A stretch of 64,000 nt of DNA. Source: Bathymodiolus brooksi. Lineage: Eukaryota; Mollusca; Bivalvia; Mytilida; Modiolidae. The notes under the pieces are model-generated. The model saw only the letters and a program-made list of their open reading frames with translations. It did no database searches and was not told the DNA's origin. Positions 12,001 to 24,549 of the stretch are shown in pieces. Numbering within the stretch: the first letter of the stretch is position 1; each line of letters begins with the position of its first letter. Location of the stretch: contig OY804579.1 in NCBI GenBank assembly GCA_963680875.1, forward strand, positions 48,882,536 through 48,946,535. Direction: 5' to 3'. The position numbers and the translations under genes were made by a program.

Positions 12001-12479
12001 TTTCATAAAAAAATGTCAATGCTACATTTATATTAGCTTCAGCTTAAAGACAATATTGCCGTCTAATTGAGTATTTTTGCTTTGTGTACATTTTCATTTT
12101 ATTACGCTATTTCAGTATTATATATGTTTTATACTTATAGTAATATACATGTAACTAAACAGAGAAACAGATTAAGTGTTATCTATATGTTTAATATATA
12201 TTGCTTTTCCAATATCATTTTATGTGCATATTCTGTTTGTGAAATTCATATTATTTGCGTTAGATATATTTGTTCTCTTTTCTTTATTAAATTTTGTTCA
12301 TATCCTATACGTATTTTTTTTTATTTGTTTCCAACAAGTTTGAGTCGAGTCCAGATGAAAGAGCTAAATACCCCGCATTGAACCGGATATTATGTTCATC
12401 TCTCTAATCTTTTCTAATAGCAGTCAAAAGTCTTTTCACTGGTTGGCTCCTTCCTCCCTCATTTATGTTTAGTTTTTAA

Positions 12480-12725
12480 ATATTGATGAACTTGTTCTGG
12501 TTTAGAATATAGCTGAAATACTGCTCGCTGGGTGTTAAACAACAACCAATCAATCAATGTATTAACAAGAGTGATACGATAATGCACCGATTATACCAGG
12601 AACTATAGGAAGGGCTCATGCTGCTCAATCTTTTGTTTTCTGTGTATTGTTATGTTGTTGATTGTCTGTCTCTCTGCGATGTAGGCTTCTAATAACCCCT
12701 TTGGTATATGCAACATTTCCGTTGA
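12480..12725 (+). repeat. SINE tail and repeat M fragment
   Basis: ATATAGCTGAAATACTGCTC...GTGTTAAACAACAACCAATC is a SINE 3' tail. An M fragment follows (GCTCATGCTGCTCAATCTTT, GTCTGTCTCTCTGCGATGTA, CCCCTTTGGTAT). Bases 12001-12480 between the neighbouring repeats show nothing recognisable. Confidence 0.6.
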
Positions 12726-13039
12726 GTTATTTTCCATTGTGTATATAAGTATAGTTGTTGTTTATTCTGTAATTGATTTTTTTTCTAATCTAAATCTTTT
12801 AATTATCATGTTACAGCTAATGTATGACAATTTAAAGGAAATAATTGTGTGACAACCTCCATTTCTTGAATTCAAATGGGCAGATTTCAGAATACCAATA
12901 TTGTTCGTAGCTTAAATTTATCTGGAAACAAAGCTGATATGGAGACATATATTGTATGAACTCAATCAATTTATTTATCATTAGCATGTGTATTTCCGTT
13001 TATGCTCCTTTATATTCAATTTGAATGTTAATTAAGTGA

Positions 13040-13125
13040 GCAATTATGTTCTACCACATCAGTGGTATAATGGTTAGCGTGATCGCCTTGACTGTGGACG
13101 ACCTCGGTTTTGTTCAACGGTTAGT
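13040..13125 (+). repeat. tRNA-like SINE head fragment
   Basis: AGTGGTATAATGGTTAGCGT resembles the 5' part and A-box of a tRNA. The B-box is decayed (CGGTTTTGTTCAAC) and no cloverleaf closes, so this is a SINE promoter remnant rather than a tRNA gene. Confidence 0.55.
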
Positions 13126-13164
13126 CCAAAGCAAAACATATAGATTTGTATGTGCCGTCATGAA

Positions 13165-13590
13165 AGAAGAGTTTGAAGATACCAAAAGGATAATCAGAAT
13201 GCGTAAATCGGAGGACAGACAACGCTATGGCCAAAAGAAAAAGGACAAACCAGGATCTACAAAACATACACCTAAAACTAGAGATCGAGTAACACGAACC
13301 CCACTAAAAACCGGGGTTGAACTCAATTGCTCCGGAAGGGTAAGCAGTTCCTGCTCTACCAGTGGCATCCGTCGTGTTAATCTAGTTACGAAACCGGTGA
13401 TAAGTCATGAATGAGAAAAGGAGAATGGAGGCCAAAGAAAATCCTTGTTGTCCTTTTCTGCATATGCCTGTGGAATAAATCACATTTCATTATAAATAGA
13501 CAGATGTAACAGTGAGGGTAACCAATTCTTCCAATATCAACAGGATGAGCAACCACCTCTCTCTTCAAATTATTGAACACAAAAAAGATC
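13165..13590 (-). repeat. Repeat M, reverse copy, then repeat G
   Basis: GAAGATACCAAAAGGATAAT (reverse of the M tail), AAAAACCGGGGTTGAACTC, GGTAAGCAGTTCCTGC and CCGTCGTGTTAA are all reverse M blocks in order. G-like sequence follows (CCAATTCTTCCAATATCAAC). Frames across it are not genes. Confidence 0.7.
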
Positions 13591-13879
13591 AGGATGTTGC
13601 CGTAGCAAATTTAGGTCCTGTTTTATTAATAAAAGCTAGATTTTGATTGGTATAATTTCAAATCAACACTGGCAATTGCTATGCAGAATTTATAATCTAT
13701 TTAGTTATTTAGATTTATCCATGGTTTTAAGAAGTGGTATTCGAGGTGTTCATTTTGTGCTATTGCATGTCTTCATGTCCTTAGTTCTGTATTGCCATGT
13801 CAACTACGACTTCTGGATGAAAACGATGTTCGGTTGTTTGTAGGATTATTTATGCTATTTCTGTTTGATTGGTTGTAGT

Positions 13880-14115
13880 GGTATCTTGATTATATGAGTA
13901 ACATGACGGGTGTCTTATAAGAAGCAGGAACTACTTACCCTTACCGAGCGCATGTGTTTTATCCTGTTTTTTGGTGGGGTTCATTTTGTCCATCTTTTGT
14001 GTCTTCTGTATTTTGTTATTTTGTTGGTTTATTTGGTTATTTGTCTTGTGTACACAATGTCTCTGAATTGTCAGTTCGTCATTGTCCCTTCGGTTTTCTC
14101 TACCGTTTATTTACA
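13880..14115 (+). repeat. Repeat M, forward copy
   Basis: GAGTAACATGACGGGTGTC, CAGGAACTACTTACCC, TTTTTTGGTGGGGTTCATTT and a tail variant TGTCCCTTCGGTTTTCTC. Confidence 0.7.
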
Positions 14116-15020
14116 TTATTTATAACTAAGGCCCAGTCTATGCAAGAGATATGATTTCTATTTGTATATTTATGTAGCAACACTGGATCAGTGCATACAT
14201 ATGGAGTATATCCCAGAGCCTGGGGTTTTGATGGAACACCGAATCTATAGAAACTCAAACAATATTACACACTTTTTAAAATATATGGACCTCTCTGTAT
14301 AGTTACACCTCTCTGTAATTTATTAGAAAAAAGCTATACTTATTTTGTACCTCGGAAGCAAATGGATTATTGTAGGCATCAAATATGTATTGCTAGTTTT
14401 AGTTATCTAATGTTAGCATTATAATAAATAATACTAGCAATAATTCAATTGATACCTTAATCGGAGATCGGAATCATATAAACTGAGATGCAGGGTGCCC
14501 ACTGAGTTTTGAAACTGGGGGTACAATTGCTGTTTTTTCCTTAACTTTGTACCCCTGCATATAGAAAGTCCCTAAAATTTTGGGGTACATGGCGTATTTT
14601 GGGGGTAAAAACCCTCTGTAGAAGGTAAATGGGCATGCTGAGATGTCATGATGATCGCAATAAATGATTTAAATGAATCTTTAAATGAATTCTAAAGTGA
14701 ATGCACTCATCCGTAAATGAAGAGAAAAGAGTTTTAAATAATTTACACACTTCCTGGAATTTCCAGTATTTGATGCGCATTTCTATTGAGTTGTCACTGC
14801 AGTTAAATTATAGAAAGGCTAAATTCTCTTAAATCAACAATTCTTTTACCCCAGACAACAATGCATTTACACGTTTTCTAATTTATTTTGGAAAAACATA
14901 ATTTTTTGTACCTCGTAACAAATGAATTGTTGTGCGCATCAAATATATTTTACTCGCTTTTATTTATCAGTGCTCGCATTTAAATATATATATATTACTG
15001 AAATTTACAGTTTCTAAATA
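14116..15020. other. Mostly unassigned noncoding DNA
   Basis: 14500-14640 is a GC-richer patch (GGGTGCCCACTGAG, then GGGGTACATGGCG) with a weak inverted relation between its ends (GGTGCCCA / TGGGCAT). The blocks at 14340-14400 and 14900-14960 (TTTTGTACCTCG...AACAAATG) are diverged direct copies. Confidence 0.4.
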
Positions 15021-15510
15021 ATGTAATTATTAATAAAACTAAGGTTCTCCTGCCACACTGCATATTAGACCTTAGCCGATTTTGTCTTGCCCCTTTGTAA
15101 TAAAACTAAGTTTCTCCTGCCACACTGCATATGTGACCTTAGCCGAATTTGGTTTTATTGCTCCCGAAACTTTAAATTGCTTGGCTTTCTAATCTTTCGA
15201 TTTTGAGGGTACCTGATCAAGGTTATTCTAGAAACGATATGTTCGCACTAAATTTGATATCTACGTTTTAATTCTAGCAATGATTTTATTAGGTTTATTC
15301 ATGTTTGAAATCTACAGTTCCTAAATACTACAGTTTTTTTAAAACCTAGATAATCTCCATCAGGCATAGGTAACTGAATTTTTATATCCTGCTTATAACA
15401 TATGGTTTACTTTCCAATCTTTTGACAATGAGCGAACATGATGGAGGTATTACAGACACACATGGCGTACATTAGATTATGTATTTACGTTTTAATTGTG
15501 AAAAATCAAA
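15021..15510 (+). repeat. Repeat D, three partial copies in a row
   Basis: AATAAAACTAAGGTTCTCC begins a copy at 15031, AATAAAACTAAGTTTCTCC another at 15101, and a diverged one begins near 15335 (AAACCTAGATAATCTCC). The second runs through CTTTAAATTGCTTGGCTTTC and GGGTACCTGATCAAGG. Local duplication or nested insertion is likely. Confidence 0.65.
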
Positions 15511-15519
15511 ATTATTTAT

Positions 15520-15705
15520 AAATAGTTTGAAGATACCAAAGTGGTAATCAGAAGCCGTAAATCGGAAAAGGATAGACACTGCAATGGCCAAAGGAAAAAG
15601 GACATTCAACGATTGGAAAGCCAATAATCAAAAAGTGTTTGGGAGCAAGTAAACCAAAGGGATTAAACAGGATAGCTAAAATCGATTAAGGTCACCTATG
15701 CTTTT
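15520..15705 (-). repeat. Repeat M tail and repeat D, reverse
   Basis: GAAGATACCAAAGTGGTAATC is the reverse M tail. It is followed by reverse D blocks GATTGGAAAGCCAATAATC, GGGAGCAAGTAAACCAAAGG and TAAGGTCACCTATGC. Confidence 0.65.
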
Positions 15706-15924
15706 TGAGCTAGACCACACCCTTGGTCCGATGTTCATAGTGCCAACTCACTGAAACTAAGCTACAGTTCTGCGTGTAAACATGTCGCTCCACACGGATA
15801 TATTAACCTGATTCAGAGCTAGTCACTCTTTGATCATACTCTTTAATGATGCTTGCTAAGTGGAAAGACAACGCATAACAATTTTATAGTCATTGATTTA
15901 AAGAAATGTGTAATTATTTGACAT

Positions 15925-16250
15925 TCAGTAGATTCGGCATACCATAGTAATTCCCACCAGGATTTCCTTTGATAGAGGGATGTTGGTAACAAGGAAAGGA
16001 TATTCCATGAGGGTTCATAGTAGTGAAGTTGAAGTCATCTGATCGAAAGTGTTATGGTGGACCTCATGACACGGTCAACTGTTACCGAATGTCTGTCAAA
16101 GAGGACCGCGGGTTTTTTGTAGTCAATATCCGTCATTTGCTCGTTCATTATTTAACCAGGAATGATAACATGAGTAACACGACGGGAGCCACTAGTGGAG
16201 AAGACACTGCTTACCCATTCGGAGGACTTGTTTTTGTCCCATGGAGTTTA
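15925..16250 (+). repeat. Repeat M, 5' portion, forward
   Basis: Contains the upstream part of M: GATTTCCTTTGATAGAGGG, GTTGGTAACAAGGAAAGG, GTGAAGTTGAAGTCATCTG, then AACACGACGGGAGCCACTAG and CTGCTTACCCATTCGGAG. Compare 18425-18925, which has the same order. Confidence 0.7.
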
Positions 16251-16559
16251 GCACGATTAATGTTATTAATTTGGTTCAATTACACGTATTGACATTATCT
16301 TGTTCAGTTCCCTGTTATAATATTCGCAACAATTGTTTGATAAAATGGTGTTCGCTTCGTTTACTCCATTTTGTTTTAGAATATTCATGCATTATTAGAT
16401 TATTTGTATTTATTTGTGAATACTACAGGATTTCCATATCAGTTGATGTTCGTGTCGTTTAGCAGCAGCACGACAGGTTCTACTAATCGCGAATGTACTG
16501 TTCATCCTTCCGGAGTTAATGATAACTGGTTTTTACTCGGGTTCTCGTTGCACAGTTTT

Positions 16560-16960
16560 CAGAGGGGTAATCAGAAGCCATAAAAACGGACAGACCATGT
16601 AATAGCAAAAAGAAAAAGAACAAAAATTGATCTACAAAACACTACACAGAAAACTAAAGATTGCGAAACACGATCCCCACGGATGAACTCAGATGTTCCG
16701 GTAGGGTAAGCAAGTATTGCCCCATTAGTAACACCCGGCGTATTATGTCTGTTGCAAACTCTGTGGTCAGTCATATATGAGGAAATGACCGGATTGTTCT
16801 TACAAAAAAATTAAACATATCCGTGGTAATTTGTGACACAGATATTCCGTAACAGTTAATTAAGTCCTGGTTGTGACCGTAAAATTTAGCAATGGTGACT
16901 TCAACTTGACCACCTAGAACACATGATGCATTAAACATCCTTCCTAGCTTCAACCCTCCA
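16560..16960 (-). repeat. Repeat M, reverse copy
   Basis: GGTAATCAGAAGCCATAAA, ACACTACACAGAAAACTAAAG, GGTAGGGTAAGCAAGTATTG, AACACCCGGCGTATTA and GGTGACTTCAACTTGACC are reverse-complement blocks of the M copy at 15925-16250. Confidence 0.7.
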
Positions 16961-17059
16961 TCAAAGAAATCATAACAGGAATAACACGCTTTGTATTATC
17001 GTATCATCAGATAGATATATACTCCATATGAAGATGTACAGTCTTAATTGAACACATAT

Positions 17060-17565
17060 ACTAGCTACTTTTGTCTGGCAGACGTACTCTTCGCCGATTT
17101 TGACTACCCTTTGATTGTTTTGTTTTTGTTATTTGTATTTTTAGGTTTTTTGTTTGTTGTTTGTTTGTTTGTTTTTGTTTTTGTTCCAAAACACCTGTGT
17201 TCATTGTTTGCCTTTTTCTTTTGGTCATTGCATTATCTGTCCTTCGATCTACGGCTTCTGATTACACCTATGGTATCTTCAAGCTTTTCATGTATAATAT
17301 AGTATTTGGTGTCAGATGTGTTCTTAGCCAATTTTGACTACCCTTTGTTTTGTTTTTGGTTCTTTCGTTTTTTGTTAATATTTGTTGTTTTGTTTGTTTT
17401 GATTTTGCTCCAAAACACCTTTGTTCATTGTTCGTCCTTTTTCTTTTGGACCTTTTATTGTCTGTCTCTCTCCGATTTACAGCTTCTCATTACACCTTTG
17501 GTATATTCAAATTATCCTTGTATAATATTTGTATTTGGTGTCGTGTATATATGTGGCATATCACT
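17060..17565 (+). repeat. Two tandem M tails with T/G-rich expansion
   Basis: The same tail occurs twice, about 235 bp apart: CGATTTTGACTACCCTTTG (17095) and CCAATTTTGACTACCCTTTG (17328), each followed by TTTG-rich low complexity sequence, TCCAAAACACCT, and CGATTTACAGCTTCTCATTA or its variant. This is a segmental tandem duplication inside the repeat. Hydrophobic frames here are artefacts of T-richness. Confidence 0.7.
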
Positions 17566-18424
17566 AGATGTTTTAATTAAGCTTAAAAGCATCAACCAAG
17601 CAATCCAAAAAAGCTTTGTAATAATAATGAAATATAAATTAAAGATATGTTCTCAAGCCTTGCGTAACTATTTTCCTCTTATGATTTAGCATTGTTACTT
17701 CTCACGAGGTTTATTGTATTCTCGTTTCCAACGTTAATTCATGTTCATTCAAGGATATCAAAACTAAGGGTAACGTCAATGCTATTTCTTAAATTTTGAA
17801 ATGAAATGACTCGTTGGATAACCATTAATCATACTGAAAGCTTATATGTATGTAATGGTGAATAGGTTCTCAAAGCTCTTGAAACTATAAGCATGTTTCA
17901 AACCGCATGTAACTGTTTGGAAAAAGCATGTATCGTACCAAAAACAATGGTCTTGCCATCTAATAATATCGATTCTCTTATTTCAATAAATACACTGAAG
18001 TTGTTCTGGTAGTTGAAAATTTCCAATTAAGAATAAAATATTAAACAGTTGATTTTAAAACATACACCATTAAAGAAATTATGAAATTTTAGATTTAAAT
18101 GTGTATTGATTTTATACACTTAATCATACGTATTAGAGACGTATGATTGTTAATAGGCAATAAAGTGAAAAACAAACAATACCAGACTGTCAGAACAATT
18201 CCAAAAACAATTATCCAAATCGTATAAAGATGCCAAATCGATATCCCAAATACACAACTGCATAAATTCCTCACGTTCCTGGCTTGGTACAGGCACTGCA
18301 ATAAAAAGTGGCGGATTAAACTAGTGAGAGAAAACACAACAGTATTATTCAAATCAATTGTATTATTTTAATTAATTTTGTCGTTGTTGGTTATTGCCCA
18401 ACATTTCTCTACATTAATTTAAAA
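17566..18424. other. No recognised feature
   Basis: AT-rich and noncoding; no block recurs elsewhere in the window. Confidence 0.4.
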
Positions 18425-18925
18425 ATAAGTTAATTAATTGATCGATTGATTGGTGTTTACGCCAAATTTCCAGCAGCACATGTATATGGAGTATATATCT
18501 CTCTCAGTTGATTCGATATTCCTGCGGTTCCTATCAGGAATTCCTTGATAGAGGTTTGCTGATAACAAGAAAGCTACAGAATCTAGGGTTTCCATTGGCC
18601 AAGTAGAATTAATCACTTCCAAAGTTTTACGGTCACCACTATGACTTGCTTATTCGCTACGGAATACATGTGTCACAAATGATCACGGATATGTTCCACT
18701 TGTCGTAAGCACTTCCCGGTTATTTCCTCATTCACGACCTATCATGGGCTTTGTAACAAGAGTAGCACGACGGGTGCCACTAGTGGAACAGGAACTGCTT
18801 AATATTGTGAAGTGTTCTGTATAACGTTGTTTGTCCTTTTTCTTTTGGCCATTGTTTAGTCTGTCCTTCTTCGATTTACGGATTTTGATAACCCCTTTGG
18901 TATCTTCAAACTCTTCTTAGATCAT
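18425..18925 (+). repeat. Repeat M, most complete copy
   Basis: Begins ATTGATTGGTGTTTACGCC, then CTCAGTTGATTCGATATTCC, CCTTGATAGAGGTTTGCTG, AGCACGACGGGTGCCACTAG, GTTTGTCCTTTTTCTTTTGG and CGATTTACGGATTTTGATAA, with end TATCTTCAAACTCTTC. It gives the order of blocks used to recognise the fragments elsewhere. There is no open reading frame, which suggests a nonautonomous or long-decayed element. A segment near 18800-18830 is missing relative to other copies. Confidence 0.7.
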
Positions 18926-20402
18926 TATGTACTTTTCTCTCATCATATATTTTTGTCATCGACATTAACCGCCATTCCAATACAATTAAGACAGAAAGCA
19001 ATAGAAATAATCACAATCTTGAGAGCCAAACGAACACTAGAAAGATATACAATTTTTTAGAAAATAACAAAATATCGATCAATTGAAACTTTGAAAACCA
19101 ACAATTAAAAACCCTGCGTAATATCATGTTTCTTGATAGAGTCCGACATCTTAAAATGGCGATCTTAACATCGTCTTAAAGCTGTCAATCACAACAGCAA
19201 TCATATTAGTATCTTGGACAACGAAGTTTGTTAGGTTCTAATCCCGAAAAAGGCTCTTAAACCGAAAACTTGCCTACATTTTTTTACAGGAATATTACAA
19301 AAATATATATATTAATTACAGGATATCACCGATTGATTTCTGAATCTGATATTGTCTTGAAAGGGCTGTCTGTCACAAACTACATTTTATTGATTTTAAA
19401 ACAATACAATGTACAGTCAATCCTGCTTCAATGACCACATTTTTTAAGCAATAACTTGTATTATATGACCTTAATTTCAAATTCCATTTACATTGCATTT
19501 CATATTGATTAAACCTATATTAGGTACCTCTTGTCGTATGTGACGATATTTCAATCTTCCCAGGTTTAACTTTATTTGTTTCAAGTTCTTTTTTTGAGTT
19601 GTCTTTCCTTTTTAAACTAAATCAAAGAATTACCCCTATTTAAACTGTGTTTTCTGAAATTATTACCAGTTTATTTAAAATAATCACGAATGACAACACA
19701 AAATAATTTTACTTTTTTTTTATACACATGTACTCAATTTAGTGCAAATGTCTTCTAGATTCAAAATTAACCATGATTAAAAGAAATCGGGACAACAGTT
19801 AAATTTTCTGCTTGAAAGAGTTTGGGAATAAGAGCCTAACAGACGTCCAGCTATTTCTATCATATTAAGCTATTATTTTTGTTAAGTGTTTTGCCTTCTC
19901 TGTAATATAAGTGCCATACATTTACTGTGCTAATCATACAATTACTGACTATATGTAGCCATGACATGTAGCTAATTATAATCTTAAAACTTGCGTCCTT
20001 TGCGGATAACCGTGGGTTCCATCCCTGATCGGGTCAAATCAAAGACTTATATTAGTATGTCCTGCTTCCCTACTAAGAACCAAGCCATAAGAAGAAACAC
20101 AGATTGGTTCGGTGTGAAGATATTTTTTTCAAGTTAAGCGACATTTGGATTTTATAATTAGCTAGCAGAACAAAAGCGCATCACAGTGCCTATCATAGTA
20201 CCTTGTTCTTGGCAAGCTATAGCTTAAAAATTGATCCAATGGAGTTAAGCAACACTTACTAAGGACATGTAATTAGCAAAACATCAATAATACTAATATC
20301 AGAAATATACATATTAAATACCGGTAATTACTATGATGACAATGTAAATATTTGAATAGCTTAAACGGGTAATTAGTAAGAATTTGCTATTATATTTTTG
20401 TA
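18926..20402. other. Mostly unassigned; one SINE-B fragment
   Basis: At 19985-20110 there is a tRNA-headed SINE fragment: CGTGGGTTCCATCCC (B-box-like) then GTCCTGCTTCCCTACTAAG. The remainder is AT-rich with no coding signal. Confidence 0.45.
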
Positions 20403-20410
20403 CTTTAAGC
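20403..20410. repeat. Target site duplication, left
   Basis: CTTTAAGC lies immediately before the foldback element and is repeated exactly at 22520-22527. Confidence 0.85.
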
Positions 20411-22519
20411 CACAGGCGCATGGGGCATGGATTTCGTTTCCTCCTCCCCCCTTTTCTCTACTACCCCCCCTTTTTTCAAAATTTTCATATAAATCATTCC
20501 TTTTTCAAAATTTTCATAATCATTCGTTTTTTCTTCATTTGACAATATCAGTAGACGTCATACATCATGAATAATACGTGTATTCTGTGTCCACAGTTTT
20601 TCGACTGATACAGTATAAGAGAGAAGGTATGCAACTCCATTTTCATATTTCGCGCCATATCGCTCACCTCGGTTGGGAAACCCCCGTGTTTTTTACACTT
20701 TTTACCTTGTCTACATATGGCACTGTCGTATCAAACTGTTTCTAAGACACTTACCTAATTGCCCATGTTCGAATTTCAGTCTGTACGTCGATCTTTTCCA
20801 AGAAATCTCACCGAGAATAGCGAGGCAGCTTCGTTTCTAGGTCAAACTACATCATATGAGACGGAAGTGCAAGAACGGGAACCCTGGGATTTTTACGAAT
20901 GGATTACCTGCAATGAAAAACCCAGATGCGCTCCGAATATTTTTCCCATAATGTTTTGGCGGGAAATATAAACCGCTGAAAAAACATAACAGCAGACGGA
21001 TTATTTCGTAAAAATGGCACAACGACCATCTGAATATGGAAACATTGAAATAATTTGATGGTAAATAACTGTTCAAAAAGAAATTCAAACTGAGAAATAG
21101 ATGATTGAATGGTTAGAACTGAAGTCAAAATTTCAATGAAAAAGAAATATTCAGCTTGCCTCTACTTCAAATTATTAAAATCATACCCAAACAAATACAT
21201 ATACAACTAAAAAAAAAAAATAAATAAAAAAAACAAAGGAAGAAGAAGCTGAGAACAGCTATTGAATGGGACTATGGCATTTTACCCCCTTCCTCAATAA
21301 AAGGGCTCCCAACTGATAAAAATGTGTAAGGGAGCCGGAGAGACCATTTAACTAAGGGGGCTATTTCTTTTTCATTTCATGTCACTGATTTTATAAAACA
21401 ATAATCTGTCTTACAGGGGTAAAAAATAAATAACTTGTGTAACTCCACTTTTCAGCAGTGACAGAAATCAGTGTTGAAATCCAGAAAAAAAAATCCTATT
21501 TTACCGTATAAGTGGTTATTTTGGTGGGTATTTAATTTTCGCTTTCTTCGCGAGGATGTTAAATGCGCGAAAAAAGTTCACGTATTATTTCACGTTCAAA
21601 TAGTTAAACAAGTTATTTATTTTTTACCCCTGAAAAAGAAATAGCCCCCTTAGTTAAATGGTCCCTCCGGCTCCCTTACACATTTTTATCAGTTGGGAGC
21701 CCTTTTATTGAGGAAGAGGGTAAAATGCCATAGTCCCATTCAATAGCTGTTCTCAGCTTCTTCTTCCTTTGTTTTTTTTTTTATTTTTTATTTTTTTTTT
21801 TTTTAGTTGTATATGTATTTGTTTGGGTATGATTTTAATCATTTGAAGTAGAGGCAAGCTGAATATTTCTTTTTCATTGAAATTTTGACTTCAGTTCTGA
21901 CCATTCAATTATCTATTTCTCAGTTTGAATTTCTTTTTGAACAGTTATCTACCATCAAATTATTTCAATGTTTCCATATTCAGATGGTCGTTGTGCCATT
22001 TTTACGAAATAATCCGTCTGCTGTTATGTTTTTTCAGCGGTTTATATTTCCCGCCAAAACATTATGGGAAAAATATTCGGAGCGCATCTGGGTTTTTCAT
22101 TGCAGGTAATCCATTCGTAAAAATCCCAGGGTTCCCGTTCTTGCACTTCTTGAAATTCGAACATGGGCAATTAGGTAAGTGTCTTAGAAACAGTTTGATA
22201 CGACAGTGCCATATGTAGACAAGGTAAAAAGTGTAAAAAACACGGGGGTTTCCCAACCGAGGTGAGCGATATGGCGCGAAATATGAAAATGGAGTTGCAT
22301 ACCTTCTCTCTTATACTGTATCAGTCGAAAAACTGTGGACACAGAATACACGTATTATTCATGATGTATGACGTCTACTGATATTGTCAAATGAAGAAAA
22401 AACGAATGATTATGAAAATTTTGAAAAAGGAATGATTTATATGAAAATTTTGAAAAAAAGGGGGGGTAGTAGAGAAAAGGGGAGAGGAGGAAACGAAATC
22501 CATGCCCCATGCGCCTGTG
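20411..22519. mobile_element. Large foldback transposon with 8-bp target duplication
   Basis: A 2.1 kb element that is almost one long inverted repeat. It starts CACAGGCGCATGGGGCATGG and ends with the exact reverse complement. The left arm runs to about 21440 and the right arm from about 21608, around a loop of roughly 170 bp. Translations of corresponding parts of the two arms (20904-21128 minus, 21885-22109 plus) differ at 2 of 74 residues, so the arms are very similar. The left arm has about 90 extra bases near 20780-20866 and a smaller insertion near 21385. No transposase is present. An 8-bp duplication fits hAT-like and some other DNA transposon superfamilies, but I cannot name one. Confidence 0.88.
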
Positions 22520-22527
22520 CTTTAAGC
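22520..22527. repeat. Target site duplication, right
   Basis: Second exact copy of CTTTAAGC, directly after the foldback element. Confidence 0.85.
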
Positions 22528-22617
22528 AACAATCACCCACGCCTTAACTCAAACATGCACAAGATATTTCATTTGCCATTGAAAAAGATATTTACACAAC
22601 ACCATGCGATATATATA

Positions 22618-24206
22618 CACTTGGCCATAAGTTAGGGACCTCCAAATTTGAGATGGAAAATATTTTTTACATCGTGCTTTTTTCCTGTTAGAATACATAA
22701 ATTGTCTTATACATAAGCAAATATTCTTTCTTGGTACATGCAATTTTTTATCGATCGATCAGTTAAAGAACGACGAAACAGGTTTTTATAAGTTCACCTG
22801 TACCTTTGCAAAACTCAAGTTTGGCGGGGGTTTCTAACCGGTATCTACATGTGCAGTGCAGTTGAAACTTTAAACTTTCTAAACTTTATTTCAACATGGC
22901 ACGTTGAAAACTGTCAGATGCAGAGAGATGGCAAGCGGTTGGAATGGTAAGGGGTGATATGTCAACCAAGACAGACTGCTGAACGATTCAATGTAAGCCA
23001 CTCGGTCATTGTTCGATTGAAGCAGCGCGCGAACCAAACCGGGAGTGTAAAAGAACGCCAAAGGACAGAAAGGCCTCTGAAAATGACTCCAAGAGAAGAT
23101 AGACTCCTTAAAAGGCTCGCCAGGCAGCAACCATTCAGCACTACAAACACGCTGCGAAGCCGATGGGTTGTCAACGGGGACATTAGCAGACGTCTTAACA
23201 GCGCAATGTTTCGTGCTATGAGACCGATAAAACGTCCGCTACTGCCAATACGCCACAAAACAGCCAAGCTTCAATGGGCACGTGACCATATGGGATGGAA
23301 TATCAGGTCGTAGCAGAGAGTGCACTGGTCGGATGAAAGTCGCTTTTTGTTGAATCCAGTTGATGGCCGCGTCCACGTATGGAGACCGAGAAATACAACA
23401 TTTCAACAGGAGCATATTTTGGGCACAACTGCGTTTGGTGGAGGAGGTTTTACTGTTTGGGCATGCTTTTGTCTAAACTGTGAGATTGACGTGGATGTCA
23501 TTGATGCGACTTTAACAGGACAAAAGTACCGTGATCAGATCCTGCGCTCATTAGTTGTGCCTCATTTTGATGGTCATAGCAAGTTGACCAATTATGATGG
23601 ATGACAATGCTAGACCACATAACCCGTATAGTGCAAGACTATCTGCAACAGGAGGCAATACAGCTACTACCTTGGTCAGCCATCTCACCGGATATGAATC
23701 CGATAGAACATTTATGTGACTATCTAGGACGAAAAGTGAACGCACGTACCCCGAAGTGTCAAAACATTCAGGAATTAGGGACTGCTTTGGTTCAGGGATT
23801 GCAACAGTACCCTCAACACAGACTGAGACGCTTGATTCACGGAATGAGGAGACGTGTTCAGGAACTGTACAGGATGCGAGGCGGTTATACTCGTTATTGA
23901 CATTATCATTTTCCAACCAGATTACGCGTGTTTTGGTTGTGCAAGTTTATATAATAGAAGTCCAAACTGAAACTTTTTTCACTTTTTTTTTTTTTTTTTT
24001 ACAATTTTGCATACTCACTTCTACGAACTATAGTACTTCCGGTTACTTATTTAAAAAAAAAATACCTGATAGTTTTTGGCGGTCTGGGTTATATTGTATT
24101 CATCCATTAAAGGTTTTGTTGTGCGCAACTGCAGGTTTTTTCACACATTTGAGAAAAATATTTTAGTTACAGTGAAAAACTGGTGGTCCTAACTTATGGC
24201 CAAGTG
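22618..24206 (+). mobile_element. Tc1-like DNA transposon (dead)
   Basis: A 1.59 kb Tc1/mariner element flanked by TA on both sides. Terminal inverted repeats begin CACTTGGCCATAAGTTAGG at both ends, and length and target choice are typical of Tc1. It lies about 90 bp right of the large foldback. Confidence 0.9.
22896..23900 (+). pseudogene. Tc1-family transposase, disrupted
   Basis: Cut-and-paste transposase remnant. The N-terminal helix-turn-helix region is seen as QTAERFNVSHSVIVRLKQR, then REDRLLKRLARQQ. The catalytic core shows the first Asp in HWSDESRF (about 23325), the second in the DDNARPH-type box (about 23603) and the Glu in SPDMNPIEH (about 23690), giving the DDE order of Tc1. Breaks: TGA at the fourth codon after ATG 22896, a frameshift near 22950, an in-frame TAG at 23311, and a frameshift near 23600. 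The frame ends at TGA 23898. Confidence 0.9.
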
Positions 24207-24549
24207 TATACTAGTAGTTTCCAAAAAATCCATTTCGTCATACAATGAGGAGCACGGTGTATTGTTCAGTAGACGTGCACTTTACTGATGATATAAAATA
24301 ACTCCCTTGTGAAAAAGATGCAATCTTAATTTATTTTAAAAGATCTAACTATTAATCCGGTTTCGTATTCAGTGTATGCGTGTGTTGATGGGTGGTTGAA
24401 TCGATTTAAAGTTTGATCAATTTAAATAACCCATAATCTATTTCTAAAAAGGTGATTCTTGTATAAAATGAGTGAGCATTGTTGCTTAACGGCAAATTGG
24501 AAATTTTGCAGGTATATCATGACGAGAATAAGTTACATTCAATGAAATG

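Noticed and set aside
13046..13414. Plus-strand frame of 122 codons
   Set aside because: It runs across a tRNA-like SINE head and a reversed repeat M copy; the encoded sequence is repeat-derived.
22962..23916. Minus-strand frames across the Tc1 element
   Set aside because: Shadows of the transposase on the + strand; no motifs of their own.
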